Program-made: the position numbers and the translations under genes
Notes under the pieces: generated by a model
Told to the model about the DNA's origin: nothing
The model's input: the letters and a program-made list of their open reading frames with translations, nothing else
Database searches by the model: none
Shown: positions 50,401 to 58,677 of the stretch, in pieces
Numbering within the stretch: position 1 is the stretch's first letter
Layout: each line of letters starts with the position of its first letter
Assembly: GCF_032108445.1 (NCBI RefSeq)
Contig: NZ_CP134876.1
Coordinates: 6,510,001-6,574,000 of the forward strand
DNA from: Micromonospora halotolerans
GTDB lineage: Bacteria; Actinomycetota; Actinomycetes; Mycobacteriales; Micromonosporaceae
DNA length: 64,000 nucleotides
Reading direction: 5' to 3'

Positions 50401-51594
50401 TCAGCCGTCGAGGCGTTCGATGATGGTGGCGTTGGCGGTGCCGCCGGCCTCGCACATGGTCTGCAGGCCGTAGCGGCCGCCGGTGCGTTCGAGGACGTGC
50501 AGCAGGGTGGTGGCGAGGCGGGCGCCGCTGGCACCGAGCGGGTGGCCGATGGCGATGGCGCCGCCGTCGACGTTCACCTTCGCCGGGTCCGCGCCGGTCT
50601 CGGCCAGCCAGGCCAGCACGACCGACGAGAACGCCTCGTTGACCTCGAATGCGTCGATGTCGTCGATGGCGAGGCCGGCCCGGGCGAGCACCTTGGCGGT
50701 GGCCGGGATGATGCCGGTGAGCATCATGATCGGGTCGTCGCCGACCACGGTGGCGGTGTGGATCCGGGCCCGGGGCCGCCAGCCCCGGCGGCGGGCGGTC
50801 TCGCCGGTGGTGAGCAGCAGGGCCGCCGCGCCGTCGTTGAGCGGGCTGGAGTTGCCGGCCGTGACCTTCCAGTCCAGCTCGCCGAAGCGGGCGGTCCAGT
50901 GGTCGGCGGCGAACGCCGGCGGCAGCTCGGCGAGGCGGGCCGCCGTGGTCCCGGGCCGGACGGTCTCGTCCATGGCGAGGTCGACGCCGGGCAGCGGGGC
51001 GACCTGGCCGCCGAACCGCCCCTGCCGCCACGCCTCGGCGGCCCGGTGGTGGCTGGTGGCGGCGTACTCGTCGAGACGGGTGCGGGACAGGTCCCACTTG
51101 CGGGCGATCAGCTCGGCGGCGATGCCCTGCGGGACGAGCCCGCCCGGGTAGCGCGCGGCGACGGCGGGCCCGGCGAAGTCGGTGCGGACGCCGTCGACCA
51201 TGGCGGCGCTGCCGATCGGCACCCGGCTCATCGACTCGACGCCGGAGGCGACCACGATGTCGTACGCCCCGGCGACCAGGCCCTGGGCGGCGAAGCTGAG
51301 GGCCTGCTGGCTGCTCCCGCACTGCCGGTCCACGGTCACGCCGGGCACCGACTCGGGGAAGCCGGCGGCGAGCGCGGCGAGCCGGGTGGTGTTGGTGCTC
51401 TGCTCGCCGACCTGGGCGACGGCGCCGCCGACCACGTCGTCGATCTCGACCGGGTCCAGCCCCGGCACCCGGGCGACCAGGCTGCGCAGCGCGTGCGCGT
51501 GCAGGTCCACCGGGTGGACGTCGAGGTACGCCCCGCCCCGCTTCGCCCGACCCACCGGGGTCCGTACCGCCTCGACGATCACCGCGTCGCGCAT
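50401..51594 (-). CDS. Acetyl-CoA C-acetyltransferase (thiolase)
   Basis: 397 residues. Acyl-accepting Cys92 (DRQCGSSQQA), NEAFSSVVLAW, active-site His in IAIGHPLGASGARL and the second Cys in LQTMCEAGGTAN; length and motifs are those of thiolase II or acyl-CoA acetyltransferases. It could work in fatty-acid breakdown or acetoacetyl-CoA synthesis; specificity is not visible. ATG 51594 has GAGGAG 7 bases upstream. It is divergent from a TetR gene with two copies of a strict palindrome in the gap, and the CoA-transferase gene beyond the regulator is probably part of the same fatty-acyl response. Confidence 0.93.
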   Translation of the reverse strand: MRDAVIVEAVRTPVGRAKRGGAYLDVHPVDLHAHALRSLVARVPGLDPVEIDDVVGGAVAQVGEQSTNTTRLAALAAGFPESVPGVTVDRQCGSSQQALSFAAQGLVAGAYDIVVASGVESMSRVPIGSAAMVDGVRTDFAGPAVAARYPGGLVPQGIAAELIARKWDLSRTRLDEYAATSHHRAAEAWRQGRFGGQVAPLPGVDLAMDETVRPGTTAARLAELPPAFAADHWTARFGELDWKVTAGNSSPLNDGAAALLLTTGETARRRGWRPRARIHTATVVGDDPIMMLTGIIPATAKVLARAGLAIDDIDAFEVNEAFSSVVLAWLAETGADPAKVNVDGGAIAIGHPLGASGARLATTLLHVLERTGGRYGLQTMCEAGGTANATIIERLDG

Positions 51595-51615
51595 CGCTGC
51601 CTCCTCGGACCATTG

Positions 51616-51700
51616 CCGGACCGATCGGTCCGGGACTGATTGGTCCGATACTGCGCCACGGGTCGGCAACCGGTCAATCGTCGCCGGACCGATCGGTCCG
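51616..51700. promoter_or_regulatory. TetR operators between thiolase and TetR genes
   Basis: CCGGACCGATCGGTCCGG (51616-51633) and CGGACCGATCGGTCCG (51685-51700) are perfect palindromes. A degenerate GGACTGATTGGTCC (51633-51646) directly follows the first. Each strong copy lies close to one of the divergent genes (starts 51594 and 51734). Confidence 0.82.
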
Positions 51701-51733
51701 TTATCCTCGCCACAGACGACCGAAGGAGGCACG

Positions 51734-52309
51734 ATGGCCCGCACCGCCGCCCCGGGCAGCCGGGAGCGGATCCTGCGCACCGCCGGCGAGCTGTTCTACC
51801 GCCACGGCGTCCGGGCCGTCGGGATGAACCAGGTCATCGACGCCGCCGGCTGCGGCAAGAACCTGCTCTACACGCACTTCCCGAGCAAGGACGACCTGGT
51901 GGCGGCGTACCTGCGGGCGTGCCGGCGCGAGCGCGAGCGGGCCGGCGCCGCGGCGGCCGAGGGGCTGCCCGACGACCCGGCGACCCGGCTGCGGGCGCTG
52001 GTCGCGGAGATCGCCGCCACCGCCACCGCCGCCGACTTCCGCGGCTGCGCCTTCCGCCTCTTCCTCGCGGAGTTCCCCGGCGACGCGGGCGAGCCCGGCC
52101 GGGTGGCCCGGGACTACCTGCGCGACACCCGCGCCGAGATCGACGCCCTGGTGGCCCGGCTGGACGCGGCCGACCCGCGCCGGCTGGCCGACCGGATCTG
52201 GCTGGTCGTGGAGGGCCTCTACGGCAGCGCCGGCCGCCCGGACGCCGCCGCGGCGGCGCAGACCGCGACCGGCCTCGTCGACGACCTGCTGGCCGCCGCG
52301 GGACGCTGA
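51734..52309 (+). CDS. TetR-family regulator
   Basis: 191 residues. HTH: RERILRTAGELFYRHGVRAV, GMNQVIDAAGCGKNLLYTHF, PSKDDLVAAYL. The C-terminal domain includes ADFRGCAFRLFLAEFPGDAG and EIDALVARLDAADPRRLADR, similar to regulators of acyl-CoA metabolism genes. ATG 51734 has GGAGG 5 bases upstream. It is divergent from the thiolase gene with shared palindromic operators, and ends 4 bp before the stop of the convergent CoA-transferase gene. Confidence 0.9.
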   Translation: MARTAAPGSRERILRTAGELFYRHGVRAVGMNQVIDAAGCGKNLLYTHFPSKDDLVAAYLRACRRERERAGAAAAEGLPDDPATRLRALVAEIAATATAADFRGCAFRLFLAEFPGDAGEPGRVARDYLRDTRAEIDALVARLDAADPRRLADRIWLVVEGLYGSAGRPDAAAAAQTATGLVDDLLAAAGR

Positions 52310-52313
52310 CCCC

Positions 52314-53450
52314 TCACCCGGCCAACCAGGCCCGCAGCTCCACGCCGTGCTCGTCCAACCCCGGCGGCGGCAGGTCGTGGCGGGCCGGGGTGGCCGACAG
52401 GCGGATCGGGTGGCGCACCCCCGGCACGCCGCCGACCGTGACCACCGGGTCGAGCCCGAGCCCCTCGGCCAGGGCCACCCCGTCGGCGACCGTGTTGATC
52501 GGGCTGCACGGCACCCCCGCCGCGCGCAGCTCGCGGAACCACTCGGCGCTGGTCCGCCGGGCCAGCGCGGCCACCAGCAACGGCCGCAGCGCGTCGCGGT
52601 GCGCCGTGCGGTCCCGGTTGCGCCGGAACCGGGGATCGTCGGGCAGCCCGGGCAGGCCGAGCACCTCACACAGGGTGCGGAACTGGCCGTCGTTGCCGCC
52701 GATCACCACGAGTTCGCCGTCGGCGGTGGGCAGTGGCTCGTACGGCACGATGCTCGGGTGGGCATTGCCCATCCGGTGCGGCACCACGCCCGCCGCGACG
52801 TGCGCGCTGGCGTGGTTGGCCAGCCCGGACAGGGCCGAGGTGAGCAGGTCCACCTCGACGTGCTGCCCGACGCCGGTGGCCGCCCGGTGGTGCAGCGCGG
52901 CCAGGATCCCGACCGCCGCGTGCAGCCCGGCGATCACGTCGAAGACCGCCACCCCCGCCTTGTACGGCGGGCCGTCCGCCGCCCCGGTCAGGCTCATGAG
53001 CCCGGACGCCGCCTGCACCATGAGGTCGTACCCGGGCAGGTCCGCGCCGCCGGCCGCGCCGAACCCGCTGATCGAGGCGTACACCAGCCGTGGGTTGGCG
53101 GCGGTGACCGTGTCGTGGTCGAGGCCGAAGCGGCGCAGCGCGCCGGGCCGGAAATTCTGGATCAGGACGTCGGCACGGGCGGCGAGGCGGCGGGCCAGCA
53201 CCGCGTCGTCGGGATCGGCGAGGTCGAGCACGAGGGAGCGCTTGTTGCGGTTGACGCCGAGGTAGTAGGTCGAGACCCCGTCGCGGACCGGGGGCTGCCA
53301 GGTCCGGGTGTCGTCGCCGCCCGGCGCCTCCACCTTGACCACGTCGGCGCCCAGGTCGGCGAGGAGCATGGTCGCGTACGGCCCGGCCAGGATCCGGGAG
53401 AAGTCCGCCACGAGGACTCCGTGCAGCGGCCCCGACGAGTCCTCCCCCAT
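52314..53450 (-). CDS. CaiB/BaiF family CoA-transferase (class III)
   Basis: 378 residues. GVLVADFSRILAGPYATMLL, ADLGADVVKVEAPGGDDTRT, VNRNKRSLVLDLADPDDAVL, DVLIQNFRPGALRRFGLDHD and the catalytic Asp142 in PGYDLMVQAASG; C-terminal GNDGQFRTLCEVLGLPGLPD. Typical class III CoA-transferase, moving CoA between carboxylic acids; acceptor unknown. ATG 53450 lies behind a GGAGGAAGGGA site. Its 3' end meets the TetR gene tail to tail; function suggests the same pathway as the thiolase. Confidence 0.92.
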   Translation of the reverse strand: MGEDSSGPLHGVLVADFSRILAGPYATMLLADLGADVVKVEAPGGDDTRTWQPPVRDGVSTYYLGVNRNKRSLVLDLADPDDAVLARRLAARADVLIQNFRPGALRRFGLDHDTVTAANPRLVYASISGFGAAGGADLPGYDLMVQAASGLMSLTGAADGPPYKAGVAVFDVIAGLHAAVGILAALHHRAATGVGQHVEVDLLTSALSGLANHASAHVAAGVVPHRMGNAHPSIVPYEPLPTADGELVVIGGNDGQFRTLCEVLGLPGLPDDPRFRRNRDRTAHRDALRPLLVAALARRTSAEWFRELRAAGVPCSPINTVADGVALAEGLGLDPVVTVGGVPGVRHPIRLSATPARHDLPPPGLDEHGVELRAWLAG

Positions 53451-53657
53451 GGCCGTTCCCTTCCTCCGCCGGGCACCGCCATGGTGGCCCGGACCGGAGG
53501 CCAACGATGGCACACCGACCGTGCTCCGGGTGCCCGCGCCGAGCCCCCGGATCGGATCGAACGACGCACGGCGCCGGCTGTCCGGCGACGGCGTCGAATT
53601 GAGAGGCGGAATCAGGGTCCGTCTCCCAACCGACCGACGAGGTACGACCGGGCCGCG

Positions 53658-54116
53658 CTAGCCCAGTTCGACGAGTCTGGCGAGGTTCGTCAGGGCGATG
53701 CGCGTACCCATCTCGTTGTCCTCGGCCGGGACCGCATCCGGGATGCCGTCATGGACGACGGCGACTTCGGTGCCGCCGTCCACGTCGGTGAGCGTCGTGG
53801 TCATGGTCATCGCACCGCCGAGCGCCGGATCGTCGGTCTCGAACTCGACGACCTCGACCACCTGCCGGTCGGGCACGATCTTGGCGAAGTGGCCGTGGTA
53901 GGTGTCGGTGTGTGCCGTCGACTTGCCGGTGTTGTCCGGCGCCTCGTAGGTGAGCGAGACGCGCAACGATCCGCCCTCGCGCGCGTCGAACTCGTGCACG
54001 TGGCCGTTCATCCCGGTCGGCACTCGCCACCTGGCGACCGCGGCCGGGTCCAGCAGTGCCCGAAAGACGGCTGAACGCGGCGCCTTGACGAGTTGGGATA
54101 CCCGGGTCGAGTACAT
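53658..54116 (-). CDS. SRPBCC/AHSA1-like protein
   Basis: 152 residues: VSQLVKAPRSAVFRALLDPA, AVARWRVPTGMNGHVHEFDA, REGGSLRVSLTYEA and the C-terminal helix TRIALTNLARLVELG after GGTEVAVVHDGIPDAVPAED. This is the START/SRPBCC hydrophobic-ligand fold, AHSA1 branch. The role is unknown. ATG 54116 has no ribosome site and may be leaderless. It lies 40 bp upstream of nothing on its own strand; the YcxB-like gene ends 39 bp behind it. Confidence 0.86.
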   Translation of the reverse strand: MYSTRVSQLVKAPRSAVFRALLDPAAVARWRVPTGMNGHVHEFDAREGGSLRVSLTYEAPDNTGKSTAHTDTYHGHFAKIVPDRQVVEVVEFETDDPALGGAMTMTTTLTDVDGGTEVAVVHDGIPDAVPAEDNEMGTRIALTNLARLVELG

Positions 54117-54155
54117 GGGGGTGAATCTACCGAGCGCTGCCGGCGGCGCATGAGC

Positions 54156-54653
54156 TCACCGAAGCTGGAGCAGCCCACGCTCGGCCATGAAGGCTCGCAA
54201 CGTCTCAGCGTCCTCGGCGGACATCAGGCGGCGTGGGATCACGGTGGCCGGCATCCGGCCGACGTACACGATCCAGAACTGAGGCGTGTCCCTGACCTGA
54301 GCGACCCCGTCCCAGGCGATGCCGCCGGACTCCGAGCCGCTGCGCATCATGATGTTGTCGTCGGTGATGTCGTAGGCGCCCTCGACGGCGTAGCGACTGG
54401 AGCGGCGCCGGGCGCGCCAGCGCACCCACGGCGAGTACGCCATCGAGAGCAGGCCACCGACGACCAGCGCCACGCACAGTGGCGAGATCCGGTCGCCCCC
54501 CGCGAAGCTCCGCGAGAGGGCGAAGCCGATCGCCCCGACCGCCGCCAGCACCCCGCCGATATAGCCGTACCTGCGCAGTCGAACACTGCTGAGCGCAGCG
54601 GCCACGCGGCCTGGGTAGGTCGGATCGGCTGGGACGTCGAAACGGATGTGCAC
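54156..54653 (-). CDS. YcxB-like membrane protein
   Basis: 165 residues from GTG 54653. N-terminal soluble strand MHIRFDVPADPTYPG, two membrane helices (YIGGVLAAVGAIGFALS and CVALVVGGLLSMAYSPWVRW), then RRRSSRYAVEGAYDITDDNI and SGGIAWDGVAQVRDTPQFWI, VIPRRLMSAEDAETLRAFM. The post-helix region follows the YcxB C-terminal pattern. Function unknown. It is the upstream gene of the SRPBCC protein only in position; orientation is the same, with a 39-bp gap. Confidence 0.72.
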   Translation of the reverse strand: MHIRFDVPADPTYPGRVAAALSSVRLRRYGYIGGVLAAVGAIGFALSRSFAGGDRISPLCVALVVGGLLSMAYSPWVRWRARRRSSRYAVEGAYDITDDNIMMRSGSESGGIAWDGVAQVRDTPQFWIVYVGRMPATVIPRRLMSAEDAETLRAFMAERGLLQLR

Positions 54654-54930
54654 GTCCGAACGATAGTGCCCTCACCTGCTTGCGGGCGGCGCCTGACTCG
54701 CGCTCCGCTGGCCGGATTGGTCGGGTCCGCCCCTTGTCGGCGGCAAGTGAGTGCGCCGCCGGCGAACGCCGCTGACGATTCCCGTCGCCCTCTCCTCAGC
54801 CAGGTAGCGGAGAGGAATCACGCAACGCGTCCCGAATGCCTTCATGACGTGGCACGGGATGGGTATGCCGGACGCCGCGGCCAGAGGTCGGCGGGATGCG
54901 GGCGACAACGGACAAGGCCGAGGTGATCTC

Positions 54931-55404
54931 ATGGCAAGGAACTGGCTGGCCAGCCTGACGAACGGGATCGTGGCCGGTGCCGCCGCTACGCTCGCCCGCG
55001 AACTGTTCAGCAATCTCGACGTGGGCCTCCGGGCTCGACCGATGAGCGACACGCACGAGCGTGCCGTGCAGCGGATGGTGGATCTGGCCCACGTGAACCT
55101 GGGCCCGGCAGACCGGGCGGCGAAACGGCGTGCCGGGTTTGGGCCCGTGTTCGGGTTCGTCAACGGAGTGTCAGCCGTGTCGCTTTTCGCGGTGCTCATC
55201 GGGCGGCGGCGGCCACCGCTGCCGGTGGCGGCGGGGGTGATCGGGATTGGCGGCATGCTGGTGGCCGACGGGTCGATGACCGCGCTCGGGGTGACGGACC
55301 CGCGCCGCTGGGGTGCCGAGGGCTGGCTCGAGGACGCCCTACCGTACGTCGCGTACGGCCTGGTCGCTGCCGCGACGCTGCGGCGACTGAACCGGGGCGG
55401 CTGA
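54931..55404 (+). CDS. Hypothetical membrane protein (DUF1440-like?)
   Basis: 157 residues with hydrophobic segments near residues 8-24, 75-92, 98-115 and 135-150. Conserved-looking blocks: NWLASLTNGIVAGAAATLAR, ELFSNLDVGLRARPMSDTHE, FGPVFGFVNGVSAVSLFAVL. The pattern of an amphipathic start and later helices recalls DUF1440 inner-membrane proteins, but similarity is weak. ATG 54931 has GAGG with 7-base spacing. It is convergent with the DUF302 gene. Confidence 0.68.
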   Translation: MARNWLASLTNGIVAGAAATLARELFSNLDVGLRARPMSDTHERAVQRMVDLAHVNLGPADRAAKRRAGFGPVFGFVNGVSAVSLFAVLIGRRRPPLPVAAGVIGIGGMLVADGSMTALGVTDPRRWGAEGWLEDALPYVAYGLVAAATLRRLNRGG

Positions 55405-55425
55405 CCCGGCCCGGCGCACCGGAAG

Positions 55426-55812
55426 TCAGCGGCCGTCGAGCGCGGAGGCGATCTTGGCCGGGGCGTTCAGCGCTGCGAGCTGATCCTCGCCGAGCCCGTA
55501 CCGCCGGGCGAGGTACGCGGGGTCCTGCCAGGTGACGAGCGAGCCAGGCTGGCCGTCGTCCCGCACCATCAGTCGCATTGGCAGGTCGATGGCGATCTCG
55601 GGACGGGCCTGCATGAGCGGGGTGCCCGCCTGCGGGTTCCCGAAGATGATCACCTGTGTGTCGGGCATACTCAGCCCGGCCTTGCGGGCGGCCGCCGCAT
55701 GGTCGACCACCGCCGCCACCGCAGCCCCCACGCGTTCGGCCTCGGCCCGCAGGGCAGAGACCGTCTCTCCGACATCGCGGGCGCTCCGCCTGGTCACCAA
55801 TCCGTCGTTCAC
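55426..55812 (-). CDS. DUF302 domain protein
   Basis: 128 residues from GTG 55812. LSMPDTQVIIFGNPQAGTPL, then MQARPEIAIDLPMRLMVRDD and WQDPAYLARRYGL, is the DUF302 core; members are small soluble proteins sometimes linked to sulfur or metal metabolism. No membrane segment. Its promoter lies in the gap of 250 bp before the UPF0303 gene, with divergent orientation. Function unknown. Confidence 0.85.
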   Translation of the reverse strand: MNDGLVTRRSARDVGETVSALRAEAERVGAAVAAVVDHAAAARKAGLSMPDTQVIIFGNPQAGTPLMQARPEIAIDLPMRLMVRDDGQPGSLVTWQDPAYLARRYGLGEDQLAALNAPAKIASALDGR

Positions 55813-56027
55813 GGCCGACCCCCGCTCACCGTATCGCTGGGCGAATCCAGCTCATCTTGCCCGCAACCAGGGCCGGTCCGGGGAGGTTTGCCGTAAAACG
55901 GCCAGCCGGTACTCCCCGACGGCAGATTCCCTGCCGTGACCGCCCGTGACGTCGGTTTGTGGAGTCGTTGCCCGTGACACCGTCACCAGGCGACGAACGT
56001 TCCGCTCGCCGCTTCTGCCTCTGCTTA

Positions 56028-56043
56028 GATCGTCCTGACGATC
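56028..56043. promoter_or_regulatory. Short inverted repeat before UPF0303 gene
   Basis: GATCGTC-CT-GACGATC (56028-56043), perfect 7-base arms with a 2-base centre, ends 19 bases before the start codon at 56063. It may be an operator; no regulator gene is adjacent. Confidence 0.5.
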
Positions 56044-56062
56044 GAGGAAGGGAACGTACGCC

Positions 56063-56542
56063 GTGACGCCGGAGCTTCAGGAGCAGGAAGACCGCCTCCA
56101 GTTCGACCGCTTTGACCATGACGACGCCTGGGCCCTGGGAACTCGCATGGTCGAGCTGGCCAGAGAGCGCGGCCACGGTGTCACCGTCGACATCCGCCTC
56201 GGCGACCACCAACTCTTCCACTACGCACTGCACGGCACCTCCGCCGACAACGACGACTGGATCGAACGCAAGATCCGCGTCGTCCGCCGATTCGGACACA
56301 GCTCCTACCTCGTGGGCCAGACCTACCGCGACCGCGGCACCACCTTCGAGGAACAATCCCACCTCGACGCCGCCCTGTACGCCGCGCACGGCGGCTGCTT
56401 CCCGATCATCCTCAGGGGCACCGGCCCGGTCGGCACCGTCACCGTCTCAGGGCTGCCCCAACTCGACGACCACCGCCTCGTCGTCGAGGCCCTCGAACTC
56501 TTCCTGGATTCCAAGGGCTCCGAGAAGCGGGCCGTCTCGTGA
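56063..56542 (+). CDS. UPF0303 / heme-degrading-domain-like protein
   Basis: 159 residues. FDHDDAWALGTRMVELARER, VTVDIRLGDHQLFHYALHGT, FGHSSYLVGQTYRDRGTTFE and AAHGGCFPIILRGTGPVGTV are the UPF0303 (HbpS/GlcG-like) pattern; related folds bind heme or cobalamin. GTG 56063 has GGAAGGGA about 11 bases upstream. A perfect terminator hairpin overlaps its stop codon. A short inverted repeat lies in front. The physiological ligand is unknown. Confidence 0.88.
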   Translation: MTPELQEQEDRLQFDRFDHDDAWALGTRMVELARERGHGVTVDIRLGDHQLFHYALHGTSADNDDWIERKIRVVRRFGHSSYLVGQTYRDRGTTFEEQSHLDAALYAAHGGCFPIILRGTGPVGTVTVSGLPQLDDHRLVVEALELFLDSKGSEKRAVS

Positions 56543-56552
56543 ACGGCCCGCT
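56526..56552 (+). terminator. Hairpin terminator overlapping stop codon
   Basis: AGCGGGCCGT (56526-56535) pairs perfectly with ACGGCCCGCT (56543-56552) around a 7-base loop that contains the TGA of the UPF0303 gene. Confidence 0.75.
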
Positions 56553-56723
56553 CCACTTTCGACTATCCGGCTCTCGATGATGACGGAGGGGTCACGTCGG
56601 CCGAGCAGGATGCGGTGTTGTAGGAGTGGGAAGCACCGCTGCTGACACGTGAGCAACCAGCGGCCACCGCCCGGGACAGCGGACACCCGCTGCCTGCCGT
56701 GCGTGACGCGCGGTCTGCGGCAT

Positions 56724-56801
56724 GACATGCATCCGTCGCTACGACGGATCGATTTGTCAAGGCAGTGGCGGAGCAGGAACGATTCAGCCGTGAAATGCGC
56801 G
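56724..56801 (+). pseudogene. Possible tyrosine-recombinase C-terminal scrap
   Basis: In frame directly after a TGA, HASVATTDRFVKAVAEQERF is read from about 56724. Integrases of the tyrosine family end with a similar LGHxSVATTxRY block, where Y is the nucleophile. Here it is F and the preceding Gly codon is a stop. The stretch is short, so chance or another origin is possible. Confidence 0.3.
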
Positions 56802-57062
56802 CAGTGCGCCCAGCCGTTCTGGATGCGGGCGGCCGGTGGTGGCGCGGTGCTGTGCTCGGCGTGCGGCGCGGAGCAGTTGTGGTTGCGGCTGCCGGATCAA
56901 CTGCGCGACGAGATCGACGCGCTGGTTCGCGGCCGAAGCCTGTTCCACGCCATTCGGCTACTCGTGGGGCACGCACTGCGGTTCAACGATGCCCAGGACG
57001 TCGTCGCCGCCCGCGTCAGCGAGCTGTCCCGACGGGGTGAGATCGAGCCGGAACCGAAGTGA
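56790..57062 (+). CDS. Small zinc-ribbon protein, unknown
   Basis: 90 residues from GTG 56790 (an earlier in-frame ATG at 56727 is possible but less protein-like). KCAQCAQPFWMRAAGGG and LCSACGAEQLWLRLP hold two CxxC pairs of a probable zinc ribbon. A helical tail (IDALVRGRSLFHAIRLLVGH, then VVAARVSELSRRGEIE) follows. Its TGA overlaps the next gene's GTG by 4 bases, so the two proteins are translated together. No family name is known to me. Confidence 0.68.
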   Translation: MKCAQCAQPFWMRAAGGGAVLCSACGAEQLWLRLPDQLRDEIDALVRGRSLFHAIRLLVGHALRFNDAQDVVAARVSELSRRGEIEPEPK

Positions 57063-57406
57063 GCCACGAGTCCCTGGTCGAACGGGCGCGCCGGATCACC
57101 GACCGGGTGGTTGCGGTAGAGGGCTACTGGGACGGCGACAGCTTCGGCTGGCACGCACGGCTGGTCGCGATCGTTGCGCGTCCGGGCCACCAGCACCCGC
57201 ATTTCGACGAGGTCGGCCTGGGATCGTTGGGCGTCGCCGACCCTGAGGACATCGCCAAGGGCCAAGCGGTAGCTGCGGCGCTCGGGGTGCCGTTCCATTT
57301 CACCCAACCAGAACGGGCGGACATCGGGCTACCCCGCTGGTGGGACAACTACCCCAGTGGCGTGTCCGATCCTGAGAACGACACCGCGCCGGCGCCCAGC
57401 GACTGA
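57059..57406 (+). CDS. Hypothetical protein coupled to zinc-ribbon gene
   Basis: 115 residues: ESLVERARRITDRVVAVEGY, WDGDSFGWHARLVAIVARPG, HPHFDEVGLGSLGVADPEDI. No membrane segment or signal. The WDGDSxGWxAxL strand pattern and the GHQHPHFDEV stretch look like a compact soluble domain, but no family is recognised. GTG 57059 overlaps the stop of the zinc-ribbon gene by 4 bases. The pair may form a complex. Confidence 0.65.
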   Translation: MSHESLVERARRITDRVVAVEGYWDGDSFGWHARLVAIVARPGHQHPHFDEVGLGSLGVADPEDIAKGQAVAAALGVPFHFTQPERADIGLPRWWDNYPSGVSDPENDTAPAPSD

Positions 57407-57504
57407 CTCGGGTTCATCGACTACGCCCACGGCGAGCGGAAACCAGCACAGCCCGGGACATCGCCAGTAACGAACAGACCGCCACCAATGGGACACCAGT
57501 CCGC

Positions 57505-57603
57505 ATGATCAAACGCCCTCAACTCGGCAATAGCGGGTGCCCAGCATCTGACGTCGGCATCGCCGGCAACGCAGATCGTGGCCGTATCCGGTGCCGCCCG
57601 TGT
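57505..57603 (+). pseudogene. Decayed N-terminus of a small LGxSGC protein
   Basis: ATG 57505 opens MIKRPQLGNSGCPAS, then NADRGRIR. I recall a small actinomycete protein starting MIKRPxLGxSGCPAVYxTDRG; this copy loses similarity right after. Two more scraps with LGRSGC...DRG follow at 58593 and 59958. No complete gene is present here. Confidence 0.4.
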
Positions 57604-57604
57604 T

Positions 57605-58495
57605 CTATGGGATCAACTCAGCCACGGGAAGCGCCTCGTCCAGCCGACCAGCGACCAGGTCGTCGTGACGGATCACGAAACTCCCGTCACTCCGGTAATA
57701 GAGCTCGTTGTCTACGGGAAAGCGGGCGAGCGACACCCACTCTCTCGTCAGCCGGTGCGTCTCCTTCTCCACATGGGAATACCATTTCGCGACCGGGATG
57801 ACGATCTCGCCGATCTTCTCGCGCCACGCGAGGGTCTGCTCCGCAATACTCTTGATTACCTCCTCGTCGGCATACCCGCCGAGATAGGCGCTGGCGTAAC
57901 CGTTGTCAGGCGGCCAGAGATCGTTGGCCAGAGCACAGAGTTCGTCAAGGTGCGGCAGGTCACGCTCGAGGTCACGGGCCAACTGCTGCTGGAAGGGCGA
58001 CAGGTCGTCCTCGTCCTCGTCTTCCTCGTCCTCGTCGTCCGCCCCGAACCAATCGGGGAACTCCGCGCGCAGCGTGGCGCCGACGTCGTACTGCTTGTCG
58101 ACGAACGCGTGGTCGGTGGATCCTGCCGCCACCTCGGTATCGGTGCCGGTCGGCACATACACGACTCGCCCGTACCTCCGCTCCCCGGTGGCAGCGGCCT
58201 GCTCGTGGTCCAGGAAGAACAGCAGCGAGCCGTCTGTCGGCAGGCCGAAGCCGTCGACTCTTGGCAGCGCCGCACAGTCGACCGAGAAGATGAACGGCAA
58301 CGGACTGACCCCGTCGGAGGGCCAGTCCATGCCCACCGGCAGCCGGGGCAACCCACCGAACTGCCCCACCGGAACACCGCTGGATCCTCCGCTCAACCGG
58401 ATCGACAAACGGAGGTGCTGGATGAACCGGCTGACCTCGTCGTCCGGGATGCCCAACGCGAGCGCTGCACGACGAAGCTGCCCCTGATGATCCAT
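57605..58495 (-). CDS. DUF1963 (YwqG-like) protein
   Basis: 296 residues. RFIQHLRLSIRLSGGSSGVP, VGQFGGLPRLPVGMDWPSDG, LPFIFSVDCAALPRVDGFGL, PTDGSLLFFLDHEQ and later YASAYLGGYADEEVIKS are the DUF1963/YwqG pattern, with a strong acidic run (GADDEDEEDEDEDD, about residues 158-171) in the middle. Function unknown in the family. ATG 58495 is chosen since the longer frame has no family similarity; no ribosome site is seen. It stands alone on the minus strand. Confidence 0.85.
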   Translation of the reverse strand: MDHQGQLRRAALALGIPDDEVSRFIQHLRLSIRLSGGSSGVPVGQFGGLPRLPVGMDWPSDGVSPLPFIFSVDCAALPRVDGFGLPTDGSLLFFLDHEQAAATGERRYGRVVYVPTGTDTEVAAGSTDHAFVDKQYDVGATLRAEFPDWFGADDEDEEDEDEDDLSPFQQQLARDLERDLPHLDELCALANDLWPPDNGYASAYLGGYADEEVIKSIAEQTLAWREKIGEIVIPVAKWYSHVEKETHRLTREWVSLARFPVDNELYYRSDGSFVIRHDDLVAGRLDEALPVAELIP

Positions 58496-58677
58496 AGCGC
58501 AACATGGTGCCACGAGGGCGAGCCCGGCGACCGCGTGCCCCACGGCCCGCACGCGCTGTCGTCGGCATCGCTGCCGCCGTGATCGGGTGCGCACATCTCG
58601 GCAGATCAGGATGCCGATCGGTGGCAGGCCGCCGTCACGCTCCGCCACGCGCGGATCGCGGCAGGACAGTGCAGCCA

